Notes: a model not told the origin generated them from the sequence alone. Positions 1 to 13,112 are shown, counted from the first letter of the stretch. The stretch is 64,000 bases of DNA from Takifugu bimaculatus (GCA_004026145.2 CP034992.1:16922826-16986825), one strand, 5' to 3'. Program-made: numbers and translations.

Positions 1-235
1 ATACTTTCAGTCTGATTTGTTCTGCTTCTGTTTCTGGTAGTTTCTTGTGTCAGAGTGCTTCTTTTGCTGGGATAGCAAAATCCAATCCCTTTGCCAGAAC
101 TTCCTGTTCTGACTGGGATACATCTGATAGATTTCTTTCATCATCATTGCACTTGCAACTATTGAATAACAAACATAATCACATGCTGCAATTTCAGTTT
201 ATGTTCCCAAAAATGTTATTTTATCTTGTCTTCAG
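1..235 (+). other. Intron of the fer1l4-like gene (3' part)
   Basis: This segment ends in a pyrimidine-rich stretch and a TTCAG acceptor at 231-235, directly before the first recognisable ferlin exon. No exon is seen in it. The ferlin N-terminal C2A-C2C exons lie to the left, outside the window. Confidence 0.6.
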
Positions 236-3200
236 GGTTTCTTGGGAGAAAAAGAGGATTTCCTGTTGTTTGCATCTGTATTTGAAATCACCATGATGGA
301 TCCATCTGTGGGAACTAAACCAGTGAGATTTGAACTCTCCATTGGTGAGAAAAGTATTTTATAGCCACTGAATGAGCTATAAACATGGACTATGCTTACT
401 TCCTGTTAAAGCTGTTTCATTGGTGTTAACTGGGCCAGCTGCGGCTTTAGCGCAGCCGTAGATAGGAGATTATTTATAGCATCTCCTCATAACGAGTAAT
501 ACAAAGAGGAATTAGACTCTCCAAATGATGGGGTGGGCATTATTTAATGAAAACACACTTTTAGATATTACATTTAAATTTGCTTGGCTGCGTTGCCAAA
601 TATCCATTTGAACAGTTGAGGCTCATGTGAACATTTTATTTTTGGTCTTGAGGCCTTCCTGGATTTGCTTTCTGTAGGGAATTGTGGGAAGGCAGTTGAG
701 GTCAAGAGATCCAAGAAGAATCAGAGCAGAGAGGACCTGAGTAGGAGTCGAGATGACCTGAGAAGTAGTAGGGAGGATCTAAATGAGGAGGGGAAAAGTC
801 TCCTGGAGTCAGAGGACGAGCTGGACAAAATGGACATGCTGAATCCTGAACCTGAGATCAGGTCTGTGTCTGATGCCATGAGACCGGAGCCGACTCAGTA
901 CGACAGGTAAACACACCTATGCAACTGATCACTTTGTAGTTGCTTCTTCTGTGTGGCCAATATATTCATCTGGCTGATTATATAGCGAAATAGAGAGCGC
1001 AGGAGCTTTCAGGGGTCCTCTCATAAATCCTTGAACAGAGATGATTTCTTCAAAAGTGATTGTCAGCTTTACTTGTTGAAATGTCATCTTTTAAGTGAAC
1101 GTTCCATCTGACTTTATTGCAGGTCGTTCCACTGTATTCCTCTACAACCAGCCTCGGTGCGACAGAAGCCTTGCCTTTTTATCTGGACACAGTTTGAAGA
1201 TCACAACTTTCGCCTCTACCAGGCTAACTGGCTCACCAAGATGGCCGACAGGCTGGTGAGAGTCTTGTGAGGCACAAGTTCAATGATGTGTGATGTTTCT
1301 GTGCTTCAGCCACTTCTCTGTTGTGTGGTCCCTGTTATTTAACAGGAAATTGGCCTTGATGAGGTGGACCGTCTCTTCAGGAGGCCGAGGAGCAAAGCAA
1401 AAGAGCGTCTGGTGGAGGTGCTGCTCGAGCTGCTGGCCACCTGCAAGTACGTCTCTGTTAGTTTAAGTTTTCAGTTTATTTCCTTTTGAGAAGCAGCTAA
1501 CATTTCCTTGTTATGTCACTGCAGGCAGTTTTCTGTATTGACAGAAAGGAGGTCTCATTCTCGGCCCAACAAGCTGGACAGATGCCGGAGGAACTTCATC
1601 AAGAAGAATTTGGTGAATGTTTCCTCAGGTTTCTCTGGTTTTATCTCCACCATTTCTCTGTCTCTTTGTCAAACTGTCTCTTCTCCATCTCACTTACCAT
1701 CCAACTTGCCAGATCCTGCTAGCGAGACAGGCGGTAAGAGTAAGAAAAAGAGTCACCAGGCGGACAGTCAAGCAACGTTCTACAGAAACCAGGAAATTCC
1801 TGAAGACGCTCCGCCTTTTGGCTAAAGAGGTTAGCCAGTGTTAGCATAGGCTCCCAAAAAAGATCTTCCTTTATTGATATCACGGTCGTTTTAAGCAATC
1901 CCACAGCAGATCATTACAGCAGCATCAGAAAAACCCCAACAAAAATTGACAAGAAAAAGCCCTTTGGCTCTGATCTTTGGAAGATTAAAGGTCAATGCCC
2001 ATCTGGAATCTGGAACATCACCAAAAACTGTCTTCCTTTAGTATTCCATTAGTAAAAGTAAAATTATTGTAATGGTATAATGATAAGAATAAAAGACTAT
2101 TAAATAATAAATGTAATGATAATGTATTAATAAGGGTAACCATATATCATAGTAGTAATACGAATAACAATTTCTCTATAATACTAATTTTATAACACTA
2201 GTAATAGTAATAATAGCGTAATAGTCATAATAGAGTAATAGTTAAAGAAACAATTACAAGTATTAACGAAGCAATGAAGAAATGACAAACAATAAATAAA
2301 ATTAGAGGGATCTTAAAGTGCGGCAGCAACAACCAGAGGCAGCAAATTTCTAAGGTTTACTTTGCTCTTTTCAGCCCCAGTCTACAATACCAGATGTGTT
2401 TCTATGGTTACTGCGGGGAACCAAGAGACTGGCTTATGTACGAATTCCTGCGCACTCCATCCTCTTTTCACTGGTTGAGGAGCAGAGAGGATCTAACTGT
2501 GGCCGAGTTTCCACCCTCTACATCAAGGTAGCCTCTCTAAGGTCGAATTTGGAACCATAAACATTTGAAGAACTACAATGTGTACCGAAAATGGATCTGC
2601 TCTCAGTAATCCAAACAGGAGTAAATAATTCAAAGTAAAGCTTTGATTGATCTGAAAAGAAAGGAAAATAATACCCACTTAAAAGGAAACATTTTTATAC
2701 AATCCCATTGATTCCGAAAAAGCCAGAGTTGCCCATGGAACAGCTGATTTTTCAGCTCTAACTTATTCCACTTTTCATGTTTTTAGTGGTGTTTGATTAC
2801 GTCATCTATGTTGTGGGTGTCACACAATGGATCTCAAATGTCTCGGTCCATCCCTTAATCCCACTCTACTAATAGGAATATTAGCCAATCACATGCTTAT
2901 AATGGAGTCAGAAGTTCTTCTGTTATTACAATGAACATTCTCTCTGTCCAGTCTCCAGGAGGTTCAGTGAGTGAGATCTTTGCAAAGTTGGAAGTATACA
3001 TGTGGTTGGGTTTGGCCAAGTACAGCAAGGAGGCCCTCAATAACCTGCCAGATGAGTTTCTGCCAGTTTATGAGGAGGAAGAGGAAGAGCAGAAGAAGCT
3101 AGTTCCCACAGGTTTAAGGAAGCTTCCTTTCAGTCTGTCCTGCCAGGGTAAGTAAGCCGACTGCATCCTGCAACCAGTCGCCCTTCCTGCTCAACTGAAG

Positions 3201-4879
3201 GAACAAACCTCACTACAGACAGTCGGTACTTCCAGCTGCGATGTCACCTGTACCAGGGACGAGGTCTGATGGCAGCTGAAGATAATGGTCTATCCAGCCC
3301 TTTTGCTAAGGTCGTTTTCTCTACTCAGTGTCTGGTTACCAGGGTAGGTAGCTCTTCCTGTGGAGATGGAAAGATCATTGTAGATTGATTTTAGCTACTG
3401 TAAGCTGTTAAACAACCCCTAAAACTAGTAAAATGCTCAATAAATTCATGTCTGCCCAGGTGTTGCATGAAACGCTGTCTCCAGCCTGGTGTGAGACTCT
3501 GTTGTTTGACAGAGTCCTGCTGGAGGGAACACCCGAGCAGCTCAGACAAGATCCGCCCCTCATTATCGTCAACATCTACAGCCACAGCAGCATGGTTGCA
3601 CTGGCATTCCTATTTTCAGCAAAAATTGAACTGCCTCGTCATTCTGGATTCGGTCTTACGTCACCCGTCTCTCCCTGCTGCAGGGCGCCCCAAAGCCACT
3701 CGGTCGGGCCTTCACAGAACCAGAGTTTAAAACTGTGGATCAGTTGCATAAGAAGTCTCACCTTCGTTTCTATGATGTGAACTTGGGGAAGATCCGCGCG
3801 GGTGAGCTGTTGGCCTCCTTTGAGTTGATTGAGCTGGACTATTCATTTGGAGAGGTGAGACCCGTTTCTCCGATTGTCTGTTACTGTTGTGTTGGAGCTT
3901 TAGTGTTTCGGCAGTAATGTTCATTGTAGCACCAAAATGACTTCAACATATATGTTATTAATCATTTAACGGCTCAGTCAAACTTGAGCCTGGAAATATT
4001 TGGACAGGGACACAATCGTGGTTTGGGCTTTGCTTGCCACCATTTTGGATTTGGCTTTGGAGTGCAGACTTCTATGTTTGATTCAAGGGTTTGAACAAAG
4101 ATATCCTATGATTCATTTAGGAATTCCAACCATTTTTATAAAAAGTCTCCTCACTTCAGGGGCTCAAATGTATTGAAACGATCACCATAAATAAAATGTT
4201 TATGAAGTACCACAAACACGACAAAAAATCCAATATGTGGCATTTATCTCCTCCTTTGGCCAGCTTGTTATTCCAGTGGGGTATTGGATGGTGGGCAGGG
4301 AGTTGGTGTTTACGGCACGGACCCTGTTGTTTGCGTTCAACTGACTCCCCAGGACTTTACTCTTTGGAGGTAGAGTCACCACTGAGATTTAAAATGTGTT
4401 TCTAAGGGAGTCCCTACCAAAACAGGCATCAGAACAAGGTAGCTCTTTAAGATTGATGTTTCCTGTGAGATCTCAAGGTATTTGTAGCTGTTCTCTTAAT
4501 CTTTATTGTCTTAATATAGCTTAAGATAGCTTTGGTCCTAGCTCGGCCCCACTGGTTGAGTCCAGATGGCTACGGTGTGGTTGCTCCACATCGGAGATGA
4601 GGCAAATCTAGTCCTCAGTTTGACGATTTGAAGCGTGGTTTTACCTGTAGGATAACAAAAAAAACCTGGCTTGAATCTGGCCCTCGTGGGCTGGATTTAC
4701 CCAATCCCTGCTCTGGATTTTGGTGGGGTGGATTTGTGAGTCCATGTCTCGCTCATTTCTGGGATACAGCATGATCTCATCCATGTAGAGGAGATAGCTG
4801 ATCGTTGCCACTATTTCATAGTCAGGACCCATAGCCAGTTTTTATGATGGCCTGACTGAGGGGGTTCAGACCTAGGTAG

Positions 4880-4935
<56 letters not shown>

Positions 4936-7900
4936 TGGTCTTTTACTGTTTTAGGGTGTGAATTTGTTTTTCGTTGCTCTTTAAGTATTTCAGACTCCCA
5001 TTTTGCTTAAGAATTTAAATGGCGTCGCAGGCATGTGAGCAGATTAAGAACCCACCATTTCAGTCAACGGGAATTTTGATGAATGCTTAAATATCTTTTC
5101 TCTGCAAAAGTAAGTGTGTTTTGTCCTCTGCAGCCTTGTCTTCCAAAGAGCGTGGACCCTCAAGAGCTGACCTTTATAGAGGATGAGAGATATTACATCA
5201 TTCCAGATGGCGTTCGTCCCGTGCTGAAGACTTTCAGGATTGAGGTCTCACTCATGCTGCTGCTGACATGTTCCACATGTGTGTAACTGTTTCTATCATA
5301 CTTTCTGATTTCTGCATGTGTGTGTGTGTGTGTACGCACCCTTAGGTGCTTTTCTGGGGTCTGCGTGAGCTGAAGCGGGTGGAGCTGTTTGAGGTGTCCC
5401 GTCCCTTCATGAGAATGGAGTGTGCGGGACATCAGCTGGAGTCTGAAGAAATCGAAAACTTTAAACTTCACCCTAACTTCAAAGAGATGGTCCGCTTCAT
5501 GGACGTCGTGAGTTTCTGTTGTGTGAGGTTGCTGCCAAGATGGGAAAGCTTTGAGAGCTAAAGTCCTTTTTTGTGATGGATCCAACCAGGAGCTGCCTGA
5601 GCAGGCCTACCTCCACCCTCCTCTGACCATCTTTGTGTTGGAGCAGCGGGCATTTGGTCGACTCGCTCTGGTCGGGTCTCATGTGGTCCAGAGTCTAATG
5701 GATTATACTCCAGCTGAGACTGGGTTGCAACCAGAGGAGGAGGACGATGAGCCCAAAAGGAGAAAAACAAACGGTAAAAGAGCCGAGAAGGAAATGATGC
5801 CGAGTTCACGGTCGTATTTTATACAGCGATGCCTCAACAACTTGTATAGTTTTACTTGTTTGATTGACTTATGTCCAATAAATGTGTTTATCTAACCAAA
5901 CAAGTTCTTATCAGTGTTCTGTCTCCTCTGGAAAAATCTCTTTACTGCAAAGTGTTTTAAAGGCCGTGTTCAAGACCATTTTCCTCTTTTAGCTACCCTC
6001 GTGGTGGAGAGTACGATGAAGGTCAACCGCCTGAACGTAGTGAAAAACATCGGGCTGGCTGGTCTGCCAATCATGCACACAAGAATCAATCCTCTCAAGT
6101 TTGTTCGCGTATGTATCGTACGCACTTCTCGTTTCTCAGAAAAAAAGTGAATTCTTGGGTGATCGAAGATGAACTGTTGAGCGCATGTTTCCCACAGTCT
6201 CCTCTGAGCAAACTAATGAAAAAGTCGGAGGAGTTTGAGGAGGAGCCACCTGAGAAAGGAGGAATTAGACTGGTGGTCCAAATACTACGCTTCCCTGGAG
6301 GAGATCGAGAGAAAGGTGAGAAACCAATTAGAAAGAAAACCATCTGATATGTCGGTTTTGTGAGCGTGAATGCATTCAGTTGTGTGACTTTGTGTGAACT
6401 ACTTGCAGGCTGCTGAGGAGAGGGAGATGGAGGAGCAGGCAGAGACCGGTGCAGGCTAAACTCTTATTTCTATCATTCACATTCAGTCATGTTGAGGCAA
6501 CAGATTGGTCTTAGTGATGGAGAAACTCTGATGATTAAACTAGCCACAAGTATCGGGTCGTTTATCTGTAGCTGTTTGAGAAAATGGGTGTTTAATTCCT
6601 GTTTTAGATGTGAGGATTTGCTCACACAGCCTTGATAGCCTGTTGCTCATCTTTCACCAAAGGGCCTTTTAGGTTCTAGATCTAGTTTTTAGCGAGGAAC
6701 AAATGTGTTTACGTTTGTTTGTTGGTTCATTGGTTGTGTTGCTCTGATGGCTCAGACGAGCTGTAAGGCGGGGCATTTTAAGAAGCATCATTAAAACCCC
6801 ATTAAATCAGATTATTGTTTCTGAAATAGTTTGTGCTTCCTGCTGAATGGTCCTGCAGTGGAAAAATAGCTGTGGCGATTCTACATTTCTGCAGAAGCAC
6901 GAAACCTGACAATGGCAAACATTGAAGATGACGAAGAGGATGACGATAAAGATAACGATAGCGAAGAGGTGGAGCCTCCCAAACGCAAAATGATCGCTAC
7001 GCTGAAGGTGAGAACTCTTCTCAACACCGTTCCCAGTCTAGCCGCCAGTCAGAACTGGCATCAGGTTAAAGATCAGTGTGGAATTTGATTGTTGCTCGTC
7101 GATGGATTAACCAGTTTTCAACAACACAGAGCAATTTAAAAAAGTTTGAATCCATTCATTTCCTTCTACGATGAGAGATGAAGAGTTAGAATCTGCTGTC
7201 TTGTGGGTCTGGCATGGGTTTGTCCATGACCTGATACCTGTTGTTTCGTTGCCTGTGTGTTTAGCTCTATGGATATGATCTGGAGTCAGAGTTCAGTCAG
7301 TTCCAGGACTGGCTGAAGAATTTCCCGCTCTATAAAGGCAGAGCAAATGCTGAGGATTTTGAAGACGATGAAGAGGAGAGGTTCATGGGCAAATACAAGG
7401 TGTTGTGTCCTGAAATATTACCGAATGGGTTCGGAGAAACCTTCATTTTCTCAAGCGATATATTCCCCCGTCAGGGATCCTTCCTGGTTTACCCCATAGA
7501 TGAAGACGACACAGATGAAACAAAGTGTGAGATCACAAAAGGAATCCCAATAAATTCAGCCATTAAAGTCTTGGCCAGAGTCTACATCATCAAGGTATCA
7601 AACTCATATTCTGTCTTTCAAAATGGCCAAATCCATAATGGTTTATCCAAGGGGTTCAATTCCAAAAGGCTTTTTCAGTGTATATCCAGTTGTTCTAGGA
7701 TGGAGCTGCTGTAATCTGGATGAATCCTCATCACTGATGTACTTTTTTGTTGGCCCTCTAGGCCACAAACCTGGCTCCGTCAGACCCGAATGGGAAAGCG
7801 GACCCTTACCTGGTGCTGAAGGTCGGCCAGCAAATTCTTGACACCAAAGATCGATACATCCCTAAACAGCTGAACCCCACCTTTGGAGAGTCGGTACCAC

Positions 7901-10900
7901 TCGGAACTCCTCCATCTTTCCAAAGTGGACCGCTCCAGACTGTCTGTCTGACCGTGTGCGGATTATATTTCAGGGTGTTTGAATTCACGGTGTCCTTCCC
8001 GCTGGACACAGAGCTGGTCATCAGAGTGATGGACCATGATCTTGTGGGGACAGATGATATCATCGGTGAGACGCGGATCGACCTGGAGAACCGGTTCTAT
8101 AGCTCTCACAGAGCCAGCTGTGGCCTGGCTCTATACTATGATGTGTGAGTACTACTGAGTAAGGGAGTCCTGGTAATACTACAGTAGCATCGTTTCTAGA
8201 GCAAACAATAAGGCTATTCTTAACAAAAGTTGTGGTAAACCATATATCCAAACTCCCCAGTGCACATTACAGTGCATGTGCGACCAATGTGGGAGTTCAT
8301 CTCCATGGTTACCCATGTGCTAATCTATACTGAAACATCTCCACTGTCCAGTGACGGCTACAATAAGTGGCGTGACGCGAAGAAGCCAACAACCATCTTG
8401 GCTGAACTCTGCAGGAGCAACGGCATTGCACCTCCAGAGTATCGACCATCTGAGGTCAAAGTCCTCAACAAGATCTTCAAAATCCCCCCCGATGCCGTAC
8501 CGGAGGGTAAGAGCCAACTAGGCAAAATACTGTGTTGCCCTTAAAGCCCCGTAAGCAGCAGGAACAAGTTTCGCAGAGTCTCAGTATCAGCGTCCTCCTC
8601 TGAAGCTTCTCTTTTTTCAGCTTTGCTGAGAAAGGCTGATCGGACTCCCGAGGAGGAGGCAGAGATGGAGGAACACGCAGCTCTGAGCGTGCTCCATCGT
8701 TGGGGCGACATGAACGAGTTCCTTTCTGGAGCCATCCCGCTGGTCCCGGAACATGTGGAAATACGCCCGCTGCAGAGCTACAGCAATCCTGGATTACCGC
8801 AGGTGATCAGAGGAACAGTGAAGTCAAGGTGGCTGGTGCTGAAGGTCACGATGGTTCTGTCTTTCAGGGTTACCTCCACATGTGGGTGGACCTGTTTCCT
8901 ACTGATGTTCCAGCTCCGCCCACTGTCGACATCAAGCCCCGTCAGCCAATACAGTCAGTGTCACGACACCGTTACTGAAGAGTTCAGGCGAACAGTAGAG
9001 CGGTGGATGTTAATATTCTTTGTTGTCTGATGAAGGTACGAGCTGCGCGTGATCATCTGGAACACTGACGATGTGTTCTTGGAAGATGTCAATCCCTTCA
9101 CCGGAAATCCATCCTCAGACATCTACGTCAAAGGGTTGAGCAAGCGCACAACTACACCAGCACGCTCAGTCAGACTGTTCTGCACTGGAAATAGGATTTA
9201 ACGTTAATTTATCCACACGTGGTTGTTTTCAGTCGGAGGTTTTTCTCCAGACGATGTCATGTAGGAGCTCGTCACTGAGTCTCTGTCGGATTCTGCTGTG
9301 TCTTTGGTGCAGGTGGATAAAGGGGCTGGAACACAACAAACAGGAGACCGACGTCCACTTCAACTCGCTGACTGGGGAAGGAAACTTCAACTGGAGATTC
9401 GTGTTCCGCTTCGACTATCTGCCCACTGAGGTAGACACACATGTCTGGGAACATCTGGCCAGGCAGGATTACCTGCTACACTCATTCAAAAGAATATTTC
9501 ACATATATGGAAGTTGGAAAAAATAACCCCCGTTAATAATCTTTGCTAAAACAAATGTTTAAAACACAAATCAAAATTTTACAGTAACTCCAAGTGGGAA
9601 TTACGAGCGTCGCCATAGCAACCTTGAGCTTAACCCCCTTCCTAATTACAACGTGATGTCATCCCTTTGGTTGTTTTGCCTTGTTAAATCTTTTGAAACG
9701 TTTTGGTGAGTGTGGAAAAAAATAAAGACAATTTCAGTTTTTACAACTTCAACACTGAAAATGCTCAGAACGACAAGTTGACCTTTTTTTTTTTTTAAAA
9801 AAAAAGCATTAGTTTTGCTCTTTACTGGAAAGAAACTTTCAGTTCATTTGCATTTCTTGTTATCAAGTGATGAGTTGTGTTATGTCTTATCATGACAGCT
9901 TCTACCAGATGTGCCCCAGTGCCACCTTCAGCCTCCTTCTGTCCAAACACAGTCAGGCTAAATTTCCTGTAAAACCTGTAGATTAAGAATTGATGTTGAA
10001 TTCAGTGCTTCGTTCAAGTCTGAGTGCCTCAGTGGGTGTCTGAGCAGTCGGGGGATCTCCTGGCGGTAATGTTTTGTAGTTTATACAATCATTGAATCAA
10101 GAGTAGAAGCAGCAGATTAACCTACATGGATCAACCATCGAAACATTTCCCGGCAAATCTGGGGTAGAAATTTATAGAATCAGCTAAAAAGTTAATTTGC
10201 TAATGTCGTCTCTGTGTGTTCTTTTCTTACAATATAGAAACCTACAAGATTTGTTTTTCAGTGTAAATGGATGTCTGCTTGCCCTGTAGAAAGAAGTGGT
10301 GTATAAGAAAAAGGAGTCCTTCTTCTCCCTCGAGGAGACGACGTTTCGACAGCCAGGAGTTCTCGTGCTGCAGGTCTGGGACTACGACCGCATCGGGGCC
10401 AACGACTTCCTGGGTGAGACACAGATTTGAGGTTTTGAGTGATTCCCTAAATGCTCCTCCCAGTCAGATTCAGGGTGTGTCAGCTGTTCCAGTCTTATAA
10501 CAGGGGACCATCACACTTTTCTTTTCTTTCTTTTATTTTTTGATCAGGTTGCATTGAATTAAACCTGAGTGACATGGTGCGAGGGGCAAAGCAGGCCTCC
10601 AAGTGCACCATTGAGCTGGCCAAGGACTGGGCGAGCCCTCGATTCTCCATCTTCCGTGCCAAGAAGATGAAAGGCTGGTGGCCGCTGACGCGTCAGAAGA
10701 CTGCTGAGGACTTTGAGAGGGAGGAAAAGGAGAGACAGAAGGCCAAGAAGAAAGGAAAAAAGAGGGGGAGGAAGAGGAAGGACAAGTGGAGCCACATGAA
10801 ACAGGAAGACATCGAGTACACCGACACTCTTGGCAACACCTTCCTGCTCATGGTACCGAGCACACGGACAGCAGCTGTTCTTGCTCTCTCACACAGTATG

Positions 10901-11406
10901 GTTGCTATAGAATACCGAGGAAGCCGTAGAAAGCTAATTTTACGCTAAATTAATCTGATGTATTCGATCAATCCTTTTGTTATTTGGGGAGGTGAAGTTC
11001 AAGTAAGCAGGAGCCAAACACAAGATGTTTCTGTGCAGGGGAAGGTGGAGGCAGAGCTGCAGCTGGTCACGCTAGAGCAGGCGGAGGCCAATCCAGTGGG
11101 ACGGGCCCGCAAGGAGCCAGAAGCTTTGGAAAAACCCAAGTATGACACACACACACACACACACACACTCCTCAACAGTTACTGATTCTTCCGTCTGTAT
11201 GAGCCCGGTTTTTCTGTCCTTCTAGTCGTCCCACCACCAGTTTTAACTGGTTCGTCAATCCCATGAAGACCTTCATCTTCCTCATCTGGAAGAAGTTCAA
11301 GAAGTACATCATCGCCCTGGTCATCCTGGCCGTCCTCACTCTGTTCCTCGGTCTCATCGTCTACACGTTGCCACAGCAGATCACAGCCATGTTGATAAGA
11401 GGGTGA
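236..11406 (+). CDS. fer1l4: Type II ferlin, fer1l4-like (5' end outside window; 31 exons seen)
   Basis: Ferlins are tail-anchored multi-C2 proteins acting in calcium- and lipid-dependent vesicle fusion and membrane repair. Exons read: 236-344, 678-906, 1123-1255, 1346-1446, 1525-1612, 1713-1829, 2375-2527, 2952-3147, 3219-3343, 3460-3594, 3684-3854, 5134-5244, 5346-5507, 5590-5773, 5993-6108, 6198-6315, 6409-6448, 6895-7007, 7265-7399, 7475-7594, 7762-7889, 7974-8144, 8352-8506, 8621-8802, 8868-8953, 9036-9134, 9313-9430, 10290-10413, 10548-10852, 11039-11139, 11226-11406. Seen in order: FerB-like region (exons 3-7), C2D (3219-3854), C2DE (5346-5773), the LDWWSKYYAS signature, C2E (GTDDIIGETRIDLENRF), C2F (SLTGEGNFNWRF), KGWWPL, and a C-terminal transmembrane helix with only a few residues after it. 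There is no DysF domain, hence type II. An acidic run (6895-7007) and a Lys/Arg-rich insert in exon 29 stand out. The exon sum has one surplus base, in exon 16. The fer1l4 choice over fer1l6 rests on similarity and rbl1 synteny; otoferlin looks less likely. Confidence 0.85.
1830..2374 (+). other. AT-rich ferlin intron
   Basis: Intron between exons 6 and 7. It contains a degenerate run of ATA/AAT trinucleotides at about 2050-2290 (simple-sequence decay) and no coding signal. Confidence 0.5.
3855..5133 (+). other. Long ferlin intron between the C2D and C2DE exons
   Basis: About 1.3 kb with no recognised exon or element apart from the (AC)n microsatellite at about 4881-4930. Donor GTGAGA at 3855; acceptor TCTGCAG ends at 5133. 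Confidence 0.5.
4881..4931. repeat. (AC)n microsatellite in a ferlin intron
   Basis: About 25 uninterrupted AC dinucleotides are visible. Likely length-polymorphic; no function claimed. Confidence 0.95.
9431..10289 (+). other. Ferlin intron between the FNWRF exon and the next C2F exon
   Basis: About 860 bp with no recognised exon. It includes a T-run/A-run hairpin-like stretch at about 9784-9806. Donor GTAGAC follows codon GAG at 9430; acceptor CCTGTAG ends at 10289. Confidence 0.5.
11142..11169. repeat. (CA)n repeat directly after a ferlin splice donor
   Basis: The donor GTATGA at 11140 runs almost directly into about 12 CA units. The whole intron (11140-11225) is only 86 bp. Intronic CA repeats next to 5' splice sites are known hnRNP L binding sites; a role here is inference. 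Confidence 0.85.
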
Positions 11407-11767
11407 AGACACCTTCAGAGACTCTTCTGTGGCTCATCCACGGTGCGAAATCTGCACGGATGTTATTTACAGATGACTTAAGTTATATTAAGCCCACCTG
11501 AGACCTGATGAAACTGCAGCCATTTATAATATTCAGTCAGCAGAAAGACATCAGGTCGAATCGGGTGCAAATTATATCAAAAATCATGTTTTTATGCTGT
11601 TTAAATGCAACTCTTGCACTGTGCTGATAGCGACTAATGGCCCTTTAAAATATTTTGGTTTATTCTTAGTTTTTTTTTTTCAATATGTTTTGATATTTTT
11701 TTGGCGTTGAATCATATGTCTGAAAAATGAGTTAATGAATTATGATTAAACTGAATTCTTTTCATTT

Positions 11768-11975
11768 GCACCTGTGGACCTGTTTGAACCTGTTTGACCC
11801 CGTCTGTCTCTATTTGACCCTGTCTGACCCCATTTGACCCCTGCATGTCTCTATTTGATCCTGTTTATCCCCGTTTGACCCTGACTTTCCTTGTTTGACC
11901 CTGTTTGGATCATGGCTGTCTCTTTTTAGACCCTATTTGACCCCTGCATGTCTCTATTTGACCCTGTTTGAACCT
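11768..11975. repeat. Degenerate tandem repeat, GTTTGACCC/GTCTGTCTC motifs
   Basis: Short variants of 'CTGTTTGACCC' and 'TGCATGTCTCTATTTGA' recur about a dozen times in the ferlin 3' UTR region. Unit length and order are irregular, which suggests replication slippage rather than a defined satellite. Confidence 0.7.
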
Positions 11976-11980
11976 GTTTA

Positions 11981-11986
11981 AATAAA
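11981..11986 (+). terminator. Candidate polyadenylation signal of the ferlin gene
   Basis: AATAAA about 575 bp after the TGA at 11404-11406, just past the GTTTGACCC-type repeats, giving a 3' UTR of about 0.6 kb. An ATTAAA at about 11746 is an alternative. Confidence 0.5.
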
Positions 11987-12418
11987 GATCTTTGTGTTTG
12001 GAGATGACACTGGATGAATCAGGGCCAAAAGGAGGAACCTTGCATCGACTTTGGACTGGTTTAGGCCATTTGTTAATGACCTCTGCTCAGGAATATGACC
12101 TTGACTTATTGTCTTTGTCCAAGTCTACCTGATGGAAGCCGATGTCACACAGCCTGAAGAAGAGTCCTTGCGTGCAACAATGTCCTCACAGCCGAATGAC
12201 AGACCTGCAGTGTTTGTAATGGGATCTATTTCCAGATCATAAATATAGTTGGTGCTCTGTTATCAAAATAGTAGGAAAGAAACAGTCGCAGACATTTCAA
12301 ATATTCAAAATGGATTTGGTCTCATACCAATTAAAATGTCTCCTGACTGAGGTCAGAGGGGATGGCAGGTTGTCCATGTCCACCTGTCAAAACGTGAAGG
12401 CTGTGAAACTCAGTCAGC

Positions 12419-12612
12419 GATGATTGACAGGTTCATACCTGATGATTGACAGGTTCATACCTGATGATTGTCAGGTTCATACCAGATGATTGACAGGTAC
12501 ACCGGTCATGATTGACAGGTTCATACCTGATGATTGACAGGTACACCGTTCATGATTGACAGGTTCATACCTGATAATTGACAGGTACACTAGTGATGAC
12601 TGACAGGTTTAT
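12419..12612. repeat. Tandem repeat of ATTGACAGGTTCATACCTGATG-type units (20-22 bp)
   Basis: Roughly eight units alternate 'GACAGGTTCATACCTGATG' and 'GACAGGTACACCGGTCATG'. The units contain small inverted repeats (AGGT..ACCT and ACCGGT). Intergenic; function unknown. Confidence 0.85.
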
Positions 12613-12884
12613 GATGATTGATGGCTGGCTGAGGTGGAACATCAAAGCACCCCATCCCGCCACTCCAGGACACTAGGAGACAGTAGGCACGTCAGCCTGG
12701 TACACTGAAATGATCTAAATCCGTTTTCATCCCACATCTTTCCCCCAAATTTTAATTAGTCTTTTCAGCATTGTGGTCATGATGCTACAAGAACCTTCAC
12801 AGTCACATGATATGAAGAGAAAAAGGCCCATTTGATTCTTGTTCTTCAAGTGTTTCGTCATACTGACATATTGACTTGATGCCA

Positions 12885-13112
12885 TGAGGGAAGAGCAGAG
12901 AGGTCGAAGGTCTGGGTTCAAGCGCCAGCACGGACACAACATGGAAGGTATTCTGGTCGGGGTGGGAGGTGCCAGGACACCTTCAGAGTGGCACCGAGGT
13001 ACCCTTGAGCATGAAACCCACCCCCAAATGCTGAGATAGGGCCCTGCCATGGGGTGGCAGCTCATCCATACGCACCCTTCCCCACAACCCTTAAAAGGAC
13101 AAAACGGTGAAG
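12885..13112 (+). mobile_element. SINE-like element with a tRNA-type B box
   Basis: 'GGTTCAAGC' at about 12916 resembles an RNA polymerase III B box. The downstream part ('CCCTTGAGCATG...', 'GGGCCCTGCCATGG') resembles bodies and tails of fish tRNA-derived SINEs. No box A or target duplication was confirmed; an old LINE tail is an alternative. Confidence 0.45.

Noticed and set aside
7762..8144. Apparent frameshift at the ferlin C2E exon junction
   Set aside because: Using the donor two codons earlier (GGA GA|GTCGGT, exon end 7889) restores GEVFEFTV in frame with the family's usual spacing, so no indel is needed.
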